NCBI GenBank assembly: GCA_949752795.1
Contig: OX457056.1
Location: 174,864,428-174,928,427, forward strand
Length of the DNA: 64,000 bases
Source: Hyperoodon ampullatus
Taxonomy: Eukaryota; Chordata; Mammalia; Artiodactyla; Ziphiidae
Reading direction: 5' to 3'
Notes under the pieces: generated by a model
The model's input: only the letters and a program-made list of their open reading frames with translations
The model's database searches: none
What the model was told of the DNA's origin: nothing
Program-made: the position numbers and the translations under genes
Shown here: one piece after another, positions 1 through 11,044 of the stretch
Position numbering within the stretch: the stretch's first letter is position 1
Layout of the letters: the number at the start of each line of letters is the position of its first letter

Positions 1-341
1 ATAGATGATTGAAATTGAGATAGTTCCTGAACCTGCAGTTTGCTGATGCTGAGTGTCTGATTGGCTTACCACTAGGGAGAAAAATTGCAATAAATTATCC
101 TCATATTCTTCTGCAAATCTTCAAAGAATTGGGAGAAACAAATGAACTAACCTTTATAATGTACATAACACATGACTAGAATACGTCCCTTTATCCCCAT
201 CATCAATACTGTTTCCCCAGTTATCTCTGAATGCATCTCAATGTCACATTTAAATTGGTGTCTCACTATGGTAACCAGATATTTAAGTTAAATCTTGATC
301 CCTATCGCTGAGAAATTGTACATCTAGTCTTTGCATCTCTG
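1..341. other. Unassigned sequence, no gene seen
   Basis: AT-rich mammalian DNA with no open frame of note and no repeat family I recognise. It ends where the LTR at 342 begins. Confidence 0.5.
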
Positions 342-918
342 TGTAGGGGAGGACAAAAATTCTTTTCTCTTTATCCCATCTTAGGTTCATTGGCTGGGGC
401 CCTGTAAATTAGATTGTCAGGAGACAGATTAACAAGAGAAAAACAAACAGAAGTTTATTAACATGTATGTCACACATACATGGGAGCCCTCAGTGATGAG
501 TAACTCAAAGGGAATCATTAGAACTTGAGCTTACATAGCATCTTAGCAAAGAATAATAATTTTGTAGAGAAGTGACAAGACAAAGAAAAAGGACTTTGAT
601 CTTCTAGGGGTGACACATTGTGGGAAAGAAAATATATAGGGAAACTAAGGGTAGATGAGGGCTGCTTTTAGGGAGGTTGGTTATGTAGCTTCCTCTGATG
701 GGTGTCTGGGCTGGTAAAGTCCTAGAGTTGTCTCCAGTGATTTACTTCTGTCCCTCCTGATAGGGAAGAAGGGACACTTTTACAAATTATGTCCCACTGT
801 TAGGCAAATAGAGGGAGATCAGAGAGCTTTGCTAGTATCTGATTCTTCTCAACTGGCTTCAGCTCAGAATAATTCTTATGTCAAAGTGACACATTTTGGG
901 GTGGCATATCCTGCTACA
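342..918 (-). mobile_element. Solo LTR, ERVL-like, minus strand
   Basis: Read on the minus strand, this 577-bp unit begins TGTAGCAGGATATGCCACCC and ends CTCCCCTACA, so it has TG...CA ends and a TGTAG/CTACA terminal inversion. A polyadenylation signal (AATAAA on the minus strand) lies near 456-461, about 115 bp before the 3' end, as expected for the R region of an LTR. No retroviral internal sequence flanks it, so it is a solo LTR formed by LTR-LTR recombination. The flanking 5 bp do not match, so the TSD has decayed or the ends are slightly off. Style and age suggest class III (ERVL). I cannot name the subfamily. Confidence 0.6.
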
Positions 919-1896
919 CTTCCTTGCATTGTCTAGTCTACCTGCGGCCATAGTGTTCCATTGTTCCAGTTTTTTGGAGAGTTGAAGTCTTTCCCTTTTG
1001 TAGCCCTGATGACTAGCAATAGCTGGATGCCACTTGAAGAGACAGACTGGCTGCCACAACTATTTTCATGCTTCATGACTGTCTGTTTCTAAAAGGAAAA
1101 TGTTTTCCTAGAGTGCAGTATAAGTTTAGGAATATCAAAGGCAGTCAGATACTCAGCATAATTATAGGTTAGTTTTGCCAACCAGATATTCAAATCATCT
1201 TCTTTTCATGGGAGGAGTGTGTGGTTGATTAAAACATTTGAGGCAGCATCTGACACAAACATTCCAGAGAGCATGTCAAGGAGATCTGGTAGTGGAAAAC
1301 AGCCCTGTGAAGTCAGGAAGTCAAACTTCATCCAAATGGTATTTGGGATGCCATTCATATATGAGGACCATGGATATGAATGACTAATCTTTTATGGCAT
1401 TTTTTTTTCCAGTTCATGGTTCTGAGACAATAGCTGGATTTAGGACAGAAATTCCTTGTCCCCTCTTACTCCTGGACACAGGTGAATGATGATGTTCACA
1501 ACCCATGGCATTGGCAGGATTATTATTATAGAACTTCTGTGTGCTAACTGTAACTTCACACCTCTCTCTCTCTCACACAAAATGTATCCATGTGCAAATG
1601 AGTAAAAGTGGCATTTTCCTTAGGGCCAGGTTTTGCAAAGAGTGATTTTAGGTAGTTCATAGATAGGAATCAAATAATATTGACACAAATAGCCACTTAA
1701 CCCTATTTAAATTCTCTTTCAATTCTTAGATTACATCAAGGGGAAAAACTCAATTTGTTGCCAGTGTTTCTTTAAACATCTCAGCTTTTACTATCTCCCT
1801 TTTGAACAGATCAAAACCCAGCTCTGACTCAGAGTTCTCAGCTAGCAGCAGCCTCTAGTGAGTAACAGTATCTAAGTAAAACTTAACAACATTGTG
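919..1896. other. Unassigned sequence with a short CT/CA tract
   Basis: No recognisable repeat or coding exon. A short (CT)n then (CA)n run lies near 1561-1580. The rest is unique-looking AT-rich sequence with scattered stops in all frames. Confidence 0.4.
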
Positions 1897-1992
1897 TGGT
1901 AATTTTATTTATTTTAATTTTAATTTAATTTAATTTTTATTTTATTTTATTAATTTTTAATTAATTTTATTTATTTTAAATTTTATTTTCTA
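1897..1992. repeat. AT-rich (TTTTA)n-like low-complexity repeat
   Basis: About 95 bp made almost only of A and T, with degenerate TTTTA and TTAAT units. It may be an expanded retroposon tail, but no element body is recognisable next to it. Confidence 0.75.
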
Positions 1993-2609
1993 TTTTGGCA
2001 AGTGATACTGGTTTTCCATTTATATTAGTGACATAAAGTTTCCTTCATAAATACATTTATTTAAGTCAAAAAGTGAGTCCATTTAAAGAAAAAGATTTAA
2101 GTAAATATCAGTAAAGATATATCCCATAATGCATAATAATGCAGATATGCTACAATAATAATATAGTTAGAGAGAAAATCCTGATAGTACTAGTTGAATG
2201 ATAGAAGTTTAGGAAATATTGCTATAGGAATAATCTTGAATTGGCTCTAATTTTTCAAAAATAAATTCTTTTCAACTTTTAATACATTGAAGATTATTAC
2301 TTACAGATTCCTTATGATACATTTCACAAACATTTAAGATGTCCCAGTGTATTATTTCACTCTGGTTTAGAACTTCTAACCTATGTAAACTTATTACATA
2401 GAAAACATTTAGAATGTTGGACTATCTCTATTTTAATTTTTTGGGACACATTTCACATTTATGATCTGTGCTTGTGTTCTTAAAAAAAAAAAGTAGCAGC
2501 AAATGGTTCTAAAAGTCTCTTGTCGGGGAGATGGCTAGTTTTCAAGTCAATGTTTCCTTTTATCTTTTTCATTGTAACTAAGTTGTATCTGGATATGTGG
2601 ATGACCAGT
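1993..2609. other. Unassigned AT-rich sequence
   Basis: No gene or clear repeat family recognised. Contains a short A-run at 2480-2490. Confidence 0.4.
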
Positions 2610-2945
2610 TACTTACATTTTTTCATATGGCAAAGTTCTTGCCCTTGAAATGTGAGTATGCCTCCTCCCTGTTCTCCATCTGCTTCCTGATGGCTGGAAA
2701 CTGGATTTGGTAGAAACCCAGCTTCAATCATACAGGTAACAAGATGCCTAAGGAAAGATGGAGCAGCAAGGGTAGGAGTCTGGATGTTGAGTGACCAAGT
2801 GGAGCAGAGCAGCTCCCCCTACCCAGATCATCCACACTGGAACTCTTGTGAGACAGAGGAATAAAGTCCTTTTTGCTTGAAGCCTCCATATTGCTTCCCA
2901 TCCCCTTGTTATAGCAGCTTAGCTTTTAATCTAATATGGTACTCC
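2610..2945 (+). mobile_element. Probable old LTR relic (3' portion), plus strand
   Basis: The order of sequence resembles the 3' half of a common old mammalian LTR: a 'gatggctgga' block, then 'gatggagcagcaagg', then an AATAAA signal at about 2861, then a terminal 'cttgttatagcagcttagc' stretch. Divergence is high and I cannot place the 5' end. It could be another interspersed repeat with a polyadenylation signal. Confidence 0.4.
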
Positions 2946-4228
2946 TCCACTACCCAAAACACTCTCTATTAATATTAGATGTAATTAGTTGGCATAATGA
3001 GAAAAGGTGGGAAAGAAGTTGTGTCACCTTGTGCCTTTGCCACTAAATTACTTTTGACTCCTTCCATGCCATCTCCTTCCTCGTAAGACTCAGAATGAGT
3101 CTGGGAGAGAGTGTTGTGGAGCAACTATTTAAATACACATTATCCCAAACTAATAAGTATGAAATCTGTTGCTTTACTCCTTGTCTAAGTCAGAGACTGA
3201 CTCTAGGCAGATTAAGGGGAAACAAATCTATAAGAAGGATTTCAAAAAGCTCATAGAACCATGGAGAAACCTGGAAAATCCAGGTTTCATAAATTAGGTG
3301 GCCAAGAGCTTGGGCTCTGGGTGGGGCTGGGATGGAAGGCAGAAACTGTCAGGGATTTCTTCCAAGCACTCGTTCTTTAGTGTGCTCCACTCAAGATTCA
3401 GATTCCTGGGAGAGAGAATCTATTTGACCCACCTCAGTTCTATGATTACTCCTCAAGGCAGGGCAGGACACTTTCATTGTCAGGTCCACCATGCCCTGGA
3501 GGATGGATTGTTCTTCAAAGGAAACTTGAAGCTCTCTTACCCTGTCTGCCCTCAGTAGTGTGCTGGAACCAACGTGCACTGGTTCATGATAGCTGATGGC
3601 ACAGCTTTCCAGCTCCATGTTTAGTGACATCTCCCCAGGGGCTTGAAAGCTGCCGTGCTGGTAATATTTACACCAGAGACGTGAGCAAAAGATACAAGCC
3701 AGGCCCTTCTCTTCAGAAAGCTGGTTTTTAAACATTTGCATGTTCTCCATTACCTATACCCTTTTCCTTCTTTCCACTTGGTATTTTCTGTAGTATCCCA
3801 TATTAGATAGGCTGGCCTTACATCAGACTCAAGAGAAATGGGATTTTTCCATTGACTTAGGAAACCTAGCTGATAGACATAAAAATGTTAATTTTTAAAC
3901 ATGCATCTAAAGCAACATATTGTATTACTTTATTTGAAAATTAATTTCATCTATGTAGAACAAAGGTCTAGGTAAAATGAGGTTCGGGGATATTGTTATA
4001 GCTTGTACAATTCTGAGAAAGTTTCCAGAAAGGCATTCTGTTTTGGTCTGGGAACAAAAACAGCCCTGACTTAGTATCTGAGTAGCTGTCATCCCATATT
4101 CTTTAATTATTTAATACATAAGGGTAGCCTTCAAGTGCATAGAATACAATAGACAATCAATAAATGCAGGATGAATGAATGAATAACAAAATTGCAAGCA
4201 TTTTAGGGAAAATATGGTATATTATACT
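2946..4228. other. Unassigned sequence with one short perfect hairpin
   Basis: No coding gene recognised. On the minus strand 3750-3391 stays open for 119 codons, but I see no domain, splice context or codon pattern to support it. A 9-bp perfect inverted repeat with an AAAAT loop sits at 3266-3288. Confidence 0.4.
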
Positions 4229-4261
4229 CCTCTAGTGTTCTTTTTTTAAAAATTTTGAATT

Positions 4262-4308
<47 letters not shown>

Positions 4309-4333
4309 TACAGCAGGTTCCTCTAGTGTTCTT
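4229..4333 (-). mobile_element. Tiny L1 3'-tail retroinsertion with 14-bp TSD
   Basis: Identical 14-bp direct repeats CCTCTAGTGTTCTT at 4229-4242 and 4320-4333 flank a 77-bp insert. On the minus strand the insert begins AACCTGCTGTAT, a sequence found in the L1 3' UTR of this genome. It then passes straight into a (TAAA)n/A-rich tail (plus-strand (ATTT)n at about 4260-4309). This is a genuine target-primed insertion whose L1-derived body is only about a dozen bases. Confidence 0.75.
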
Positions 4334-4829
4334 CCACAGAGTTTATCACAGTACTGAGAACATGATTTAATAAATACATACTTGGTTTTTAACTTGAATT
4401 AGAGAGTATTTCTCAGGTAGTATACCAAACTGTAGTTAAATGAAATAGCTAGCTATTTTGTGAACTGATTTTAATTTTGAGACTACAGTGATCAGAATTT
4501 TTTGATCCCTTTTTTGGGGGGCATGGTATTTATTTCATTTATTCAATAAGTTTGTTTTGAACACCTATCTGTTGCCTAGGTTTTCAATTGTTTTGGATAT
4601 ATTTAGGGTAGAGTACATAAAAAATATATCCCTAGACAAAAACTTGAGGCTATGGTAATTTTTGTGTGTGTGTTTAATTTAAATTCCAGTTCCTGAACCA
4701 TTAGATTTTTTTAAAAATTGCTCTTGAATAGAAGAAGTAGTTAACCTGTGTCATGTGAACTGTTCAAGATAAAGGCATCTGTCTAAATGCAGATGTGTTT
4801 CCATAAAACTATTTAGTTATTGAGGAAAT

Positions 4830-5045
4830 GCATATTTGTCACTTACTATGTGCCAAGCACTGCTGTAAGTAGTTTACAAATATTAACTCAATTAATTCTA
4901 TTATCCTGATTTTACAGATATGAAAATCAAGGTGTAGAAAAGGTAGGTAATTTATTTAAGATCACATAGATAGTAACGGGAGACCCAGATTTAAATCCAG
5001 GTGGCCTAGCTCCAAACTCTGAGCTCTTAACCTCACTCTGTTTTG
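4830..5045 (-). mobile_element. MIR SINE relic, minus strand
   Basis: The plus strand reads as reverse-complement MIR: 'actatgtgccaagcactg', then 'attttacagat', 'agatcacatagatagtaa' and 'tttaaatccaggtgg', ending 'gagctcttaacc'. The tRNA-related head with its degenerate B box is at the right end. Heavily diverged, as expected for an ancient tRNA-derived SINE. Confidence 0.8.
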
Positions 5046-5799
5046 TCTCCCTGAGATGACACTAGGATCTATAACCACAGAGAAGGAGACGACCAGAGGG
5101 AGGTGGATCATGTGGGAACTCAACTAAGTGGGAAAAGTGATTAGAGATGCCTTAAAAATGCATGTGTAAGAGCATTTAATGCAGAATTATTCACATTAAT
5201 CCCAAATCATAAAAATATGCTAATGTCTACCAACAGTAAAATACATTAAAAAGGAAAACAAGATGCACAAACAATGGAGCTCTATACAGTAAGGAAAATG
5301 AACTGACTACTGTTACCTACAATCAAGTAGAAAAGTATCACAAACCTAGTATTTAGCAAAAAAATGGTTACATGCTGAATTACTATATTTATTGATGTAT
5401 AAAGATAAAAAAATACATAAATGGCAAAAACAGTCTATGGGGCTAGAAGTAATGGATATGGCTACTTTTAAGGAAGAGAATAATGATTAGGAAGGCATTT
5501 GGGGGCTTCTGATTTGTTGGCAATCTTCTGTTTCTTTACCTGGGTGGTAGTCACTTGAGTGTGCCCACTTAGTGATAATTCTTTGAACTCTACAGTTATG
5601 ATTTTTGCTTCTTTCGTATCTGTTTTATAGTTCAATAATAAGAAATATTGACTAGAGGGTTAACAGGGAAAAGTGGTATAATTGAAGCCAGAAACAGGGT
5701 TGGGTGAAAAACAAGAATGAGTTAAGAAGAAAAATTATTTATACATAGTATATTTATGAAATCAAGCAATTAATCTTGATTGTTTGATTTAGGTATGGA

Positions 5800-6215
5800 A
5801 GATTCACAAATTTTTCCATAAGAAGCCTGATATAGTAAATATTTTTAGCTTTGCTGGCCATGTACAGTCTCTTTCACATAATATTTTTCTTTTTTTCTTA
5901 GCAACTTTTAAAATATAAAAACCATTCTTAGCCTGCTGACTATATAAAATAGGCCACTTTGGGTCATTATTATGTTTCCATGTAGATTCATAAATTGTAA
6001 CAAATGTACCAGGTTGGTGGGAGATGTTGATCATGGGGGAGGCTATGCACGGCTAGGCACAGGAGTATATGGGGAATATCTGTACCTTCTCCTCAGTTTT
6101 GCTGTGAGCCCAAACTGCTCTAAAAAATTAAAGTCTTAATTAAAAAACAAAACCAAAAACAAAACAGGTCACAGACCAGATTTTGTCCAAGGGCCATAGT
6201 TTGTTTAGCCCTTAG
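5800..6215. mobile_element. Non-autonomous DNA transposon relic (hAT/Charlie-like MITE), interrupted
   Basis: The left part (about 5800-5980) reads 'gatatagtaaatatttttag', 'tttgctggccatgtacagtc' and 'aaaaccattcttagcctgct'. The right part (about 6160-6215) reads 'gtcacagaccagattttgtc' and 'caagggccatagtttgttta'. Together these resemble the two ends of a common mammalian MITE that carries 'gggccatagtttg' near one end. An L1 3' end lies between them. Terminal inverted repeats and TSD are not clear, so the class assignment is from memory of the consensus. Confidence 0.45.
5985..6152 (+). mobile_element. Ancient L1 (L1M-type) 3' end fragment, plus strand
   Basis: 'attgtaacaaatgtaccagg', 'ggagatgttgatcatggggg', 'atatggggaatatctgtacc' and 'ctgctctaaaaaattaaagt' match the order of an old L1 3' UTR ending in an A-rich tail. 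It interrupts the MITE-like sequence, so it inserted later than that element. Confidence 0.55.
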
Positions 6216-6269
6216 CAAGTTCATGGTAATGCTAAAATGATTAAAATGCAGTTTTTGCCCTCCACATTT

Positions 6270-6500
6270 CATGCATTTATTCATTCACCATATTTTTACT
6301 GAATATCTCCTATGTGCTTTAAGTGGATGAGACAGCTGTATAAACCTGTAAATTACAGTACAATGTGATGGGTACCCTAACAGAGGTAAAAAGTGCTTGA
6401 GGAAAAAAAAAGCAAATTTCTCTTTTTGAAGTCAAATTTCAACTGCTCTTGAAGTAAGTAGGGATTTACCAGGTAGGGAAGAAGTGGAAGGAATCTAGTA
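6270..6500 (-). mobile_element. L2 LINE 3'-end relic, minus strand
   Basis: 'catttattcattcaccatat', 'ctgaatatctcctatgtgct' and 'ggtaccctaacagaggtaaa' are the reverse complement of the L2 3' end. Ancient and diverged, with no coding potential. Confidence 0.6.
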
Positions 6501-6679
6501 TAGTGGATACACCAAGGAGGAAATCCACATAGGCATGATATAAACACACATTTATAAGTTGTTTATTATATTACTTCATGTGACTGGAGCATCACATGTG
6601 TAGGGTGACAGAAGACAAGGCTACAGCAGTGTTTCCCCAAATTTTTCACATCATGGCCCATATATGTCTTACATGTCTG

Positions 6680-6869
6680 TGAAACCATGAACTTCAGATT
6701 GGTACTTGAACCCATGTGCTAGGACTCCAACTCACACGGCTGGGACTTGAACCCAGCCAAAACTGAGATTGGTACTCCAACACATACGACGAGGACTCAA
6801 ACACGGCCAAAACCCACATTCTTCCAACTGAGATCACACACTTGGTTTCAGGACTTAATGAAGCTCAGG
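6680..6869 (-). mobile_element. ERV1-type LTR, 3' (U5) part, split by L1-A
   Basis: This is the 3' part of a minus-strand LTR whose 5' part is at 14047-14508. The outer ends form TGAAAC...GTTTCA (6680 and 14508). The segment contains repeated 'ggacttgaacccagcc'-like units typical of some class I LTR U5 regions. The joining point is the 9-bp direct repeat AAGCTCAGG (6861-6869 and 14038-14046), the TSD of the L1 that split it. Total LTR length without the L1 is about 650 bp. Confidence 0.7.
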
Positions 6870-6999
6870 CTTTTTTTTTTTTTTTTTTTCCTTTTTAACA
6901 TCTTTATTGGAGTATAATTGCTTTACAATGTTGTGTTAGTTTCTTCTGTATAACAAAGTGAATCAGCTATACGTATACATATATCCCCATATCCCTCCC

Positions 7000-9900
7000 A
7001 ACCTCCCTATCCCACCCCTCTAGGTGGTCACAAAGCACTGAGCCGATCTCCCTGTGCTATGCAGCTGCTTCTCACTAGCTATCTATTTTACATATGGTAG
7101 TGTATATATGTCAATGCTACTCTGTCACTACATCCCAGTTTACGTTCCCCCTCCCCGTGTACTCAAGTCCATTCTTATGTCTGCATCTTTATTCCTGTCC
7201 TGCCCCTAGGTTCATCAGAACCGTTTACTTTATTTATTTATTTTGTTTAGATTCCATATATATATGTTAGTATACGATATTTGTTTTTCTCTTTCTGACT
7301 TACTTTACTCTGTATGACAGACTCTAGTTCCATCCACCTCACTACAAGTTAGTCAATTTCATTTCTTTTTATGGCTGAGTAATATTCCATTGTATATATG
7401 GGCCACATCTTCTTTATCCATTCATCTGTCAAAGGACACCTAGGTTGCTTCCATCTCCTGCCTATTGTAAATAGTGCTACAATGAACCTTGAGGTACATG
7501 ACTCTTTTTGAATTATGGTTTTCTCAGGGTATATGCCCAGTAGTGGGATTGCTGGATCGTATGGTAGTTTTATTTTTAGTTTTTTAAGGAACCTCCATAC
7601 TGTTCTCCATAGTAGCTGTATCAATGTACATTCCCACCAACAGTACAAGAGGATTCCTTTTTCTCCAGCATTTATTGTCTGTAGATTTTTTTTTTTCCTT
7701 TTTGCGGTACGCGGGCCTCTCACTGTTGTGGCCTCTCCCGTTGCGGAGCACAGGCTCCGGACGCGCAGGCCCAGTGGCCACGGCCCATGGGCCCAGTCGT
7801 TTTGCAGCACATGGGACCCTCCCGGACCGGGGCATGAACCTGCGTCCCCTGCATCAGCAGGCGGACTCTCAATCACTGCACCACCAGGGAAGCCCGGTAG
7901 ACTTTTTGATGATGGCCATTGTGACTGATGTGAGGTGATACATCATTGTAGTCTTGATTTGCATTTCTCTAATGACTGGTGATGTTGAGCATCCTTTCAT
8001 GTGTTTGTTGGCAATCTGTATATCTTCTCTGGAGAAATGTCTATTTAGATCTTCTGTGCATTTTTGGATTGAGTTGTTTGTTCTTTTGATATTGAGTTGC
8101 ATGCACAGCTTGTATATTTTGGAGATTAATCCTTTGTCAGTTGCTTTGTTTGCACATATTTTCTCCATTCTGAGGGTTGTCTTTTTGTCGTGTTTATGGT
8201 TTCCTTTGCTGTGCAAAAGCTTTTAAGATTCATTAGGTCCTATTTGTTTATTTTTGTTTTCACTTCCATTTCTCTAGGAGCTGAGTCAAAAGGGATATTG
8301 CTGTGATTTATGTCACAGAGTGTTCTGCCTATATTTTCCTCTAAGAGTTTTATAGTGTCTGGCCTTACATTTAGGTCTTTAATCCATTTTGAGTTTATTT
8401 TTGTGTATGGTGTTAGGGAGTATTTTAATTTCATTCTTTCACAAGCGGCTGTGCAGTTTTCCCAGCACCACTTATTGAAGAGACTGTCTTTTCTCCATTG
8501 TATATCCTTGTCTCCTTTGTCATAGATTACTTGACCATAGGTGCACGGGTTTATCTCTGGGCTTTCTATCCTGTTCCATTGATCTATACTTCTGTTTTTG
8601 TGTCAGTACCATACTGTCCTGATTACTGTACCTGTGTAGTATAGTCTGAAGTTAGGGAACCTGATTCCTCCAGCTCCACTTTTCTTTCTCAAGATTGTTT
8701 TGGCTATTCAGGGTCTTTTGTGTCTCCATACAACATGTAAAATTTTTTGTTTTAATTCTGTGAAAAATGCCATTGGTAGCTTGATAGGGATTGGAATGAA
8801 TCTGTAGATTGCTTTTGGTAGTATAGTCATTTTCACAATGCTGATTCTTCCAATCCAAGAGCATGGTATATCTCTCCCTCTGTTTGTAAGGTCTTTAATT
8901 TCTTTCATCAGTGTCTTATTTGAGCATACAGGTCTTTTGTCTCCTTAGGTAGGTTTATTCCTAGGTATTTTATTCTTTTTGTTGCAATGGTAAATGGTAT
9001 TGTTTCCTTAATTTCTCTTTCAGATTTTTCATCATTAGTGCATAAGAATGCAAGAAATTTCTGTGCATTAATTCTGTATCCAGCTACTTTACCAAATTCA
9101 TTGATTAGCTCTAGTAGTTTTCTGGTAGCATCTTTAGGATTCTCTATGCATAATATTATTTCATTGCAAACAGTGACAGCTTTACTTGTTTTTTGATTTG
9201 GATTCCTTTTTTTTTTCTCCTCCGATTGCCGTGCCTAAAATTTCCAAAACTATGTTGAATAATAGTGGTAAGAGTAGGTATCCTTGTCTTGTTCCTGATT
9301 TTAGAGGAAATGGTTTCCGTTTTTCACCAGTGAGAACAATGTTGGCTGTGGGTTTGTCATATATGGCCTTTATTATGTTGATATAATTTCCCTCTATACC
9401 TACTTTCTGGAGAGTTTTTATCATAAATGGGTGTTGAATTTTGTTGAAAGTTTTCTTTTTTTGTGACATCTTCTTCTGGTTTTGGTATCAGGGTGGTGGT
9501 GGTTTCTTAGAATGAGTTTGGGGGTGTTTTTCCCTCTGCTATATTTTGGAAGAGTTTGAGAAGGATAGGTGTTAGCTCTTCTCTAAATGTTTGATAGAAT
9601 TCATCTGTGAAGCCATCTGGTCCTGAGCTTTTGTTTGTTGGAAGATTTTTAATCACAGTTTCAATTTTAGTGCTTATGATTGGTCTGTTCTTATTTTCTA
9701 TTTCTTCCTGGTTCAGTCTTGGAGATTTGTGCTTTCCTAAGAATTTGTCCATTTCTTCCAGGTTGTCAATTTTATTGGCATATAGTTGCTTGTAGTAGTC
9801 TCTCATGATCCTTTGTATCTCTGCAGTGTCAGTTGTTACTTCTCGTTTTTCATTTCTAATTTTGTTCATTTGAGTCTTCTCCCTTTTTTTCTTGATGAGT

Positions 9901-11040
9901 CTTGTTAATGGTTTATCAATTTTGTTTATTTTCTCAAAGAACCAACTTTTAGTTTTATTGATCTTTGCTATTGTTTTCTTCATTTCTTTTTCATTTATTT
10001 CTGATCAGATCTTTATGATTTCTTTCCTTCTGCTAACTTTGGTCTTTTTTTTTTTGTTGTTTTTCTTCTTTCTCTAATTGCTATAGGTGCCAGGTTAGGT
10101 TGTTTATTTGAACTTTTTCTTTTTTCTTGAGGTAAGATTGTATTGCTATAAACTTCCCTCTTAAAACTGCTTTTGCTCCATCCCATAGGTTTTGGCTCAT
10201 CATGTTTTCATTGCCATTTGTTTCTAGGTTTTTTTGATTTCTTCTTTGATTTCTTCAGTGATCTCTTTTTTATTTAGTAGTGTATTGTTTAACCTCCATG
10301 TATTTATATTTTTTACCATTGTTTTCCTGTTATTGATATCTAGTCTCATAGATCTATGTTTGGAAAAGATACTTGATACAATTTCAATTTTCTTAAATTT
10401 ACCAAGGCTTGATTTGTGACCTGAGATATGATCTATCCTGCAGAATGTTTCATGAGTACTTGAGCAGAAAGTGTATTTTGTTGTTTTTGGATGGAATTTC
10501 CTATAAGTATCAATTAAATCTCTCTGTTCCATTGTGTCTTTTAAAGCATGTGTTTCCTTATTTATTTTCATTTTGGATGGTCTGTCCATTGGTGAAAGTG
10601 TGGTGTTAAAGATCCCTACTCTTATTTTGTTACTGTTGATTTCCTCTTTTATGGCTGCTAGTATCTGCCTTATGTATTGAGGTGCTCCTATGTTTGGTGC
10701 ATAAATGTTTACAATTGTTTTATCTTCTCTTTGGTTGATCCCTTGATCATTATGTAGTGTCCTTCTTTGTCTCTTGTAATAGTCTTTATTTTAAAGTCTC
10801 TTTTGTCTGATATGAGAATTGCTACTCCATCTTTCTTTGTTTTCCATTTGCATAGAATATCTTTTTCCATCCCCTCATTTTCAGTCTGTATGTGTCCCTA
10901 GGTCTGAAGTGGGTCTCCCGTAGACAGCATATATTCAGGTTTTGTTTTTGTATCCATTCAGCCAGTCTATGTCTTTTGGTTGCAGCATTTAATCCATTTA
11001 CATTTAAGGTAATTATCGATATGTATGTTCCTTTTACCAT
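7000..11040 (-). pseudogene. L1-A ORF2 pseudogene (endonuclease-reverse transcriptase)
   Basis: ORF2 of L1-A encodes the AP-endonuclease, reverse transcriptase and C-terminal zinc-finger protein that drives target-primed reverse transcription. The start is ATG at 11040, with the N-terminal 'SIITLNVNGLNAATK' endonuclease motif. Endonuclease pieces follow at 10589-10224 ('CRIDHISGH'). RT pieces are at 9983-9507 and 9469-9182 ('[15 protein letters not shown]', '[16 protein letters not shown]'), and C-terminal pieces at 8908-7869 and 7580-7349. The protein is broken many times. About 230 bp of RT, including motif A, are deleted near 9454. The catalytic FADD box near 9160 reads FAMK in its frame after a base loss. 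A SINE sits in the C-terminal region at 7691-7896. It cannot make active enzyme. Confidence 0.9.
7691..7896 (-). mobile_element. CHR-2-type tRNA-derived SINE inside L1-A, minus strand
   Basis: On the minus strand it starts GGCTTCCCTGGTGGTGCAG (A-box region) and continues with a B-box-like GGTTCATGCCCC and the CHR-2 body. It ends 'gtaccgcaaaaaggaaaaaa'. TSDs GTAGATTTTT (7681-7690) and GTAGACTTTT (7897-7906) differ by one base. The target is the L1 ORF2 3' region. The SINE is younger than L1-A. CHR SINEs are dispersed by L1 machinery and are especially abundant in cetaceans. Confidence 0.9.
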
Positions 11041-11044
11041 TTTC

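Noticed and set aside
3391..3750. 119-codon minus-strand frame
   Set aside because: No domain, no paralogue in the window and no splice or promoter context; length is within chance for 64 kb on six frames.
7704..7895. Possible tRNA gene
   Set aside because: A- and B-box-like sequences belong to the tRNA-derived head of a CHR-2 SINE; no cloverleaf with a proper acceptor stem, and it has a SINE body, tail and TSD.
7515..7938. Plus-strand open frames of 104-137 codons
   Set aside because: Antisense translations across the CHR-2 SINE and L1-A ORF2; the same Pro/Ser-rich peptides recur at every CHR-2 copy.
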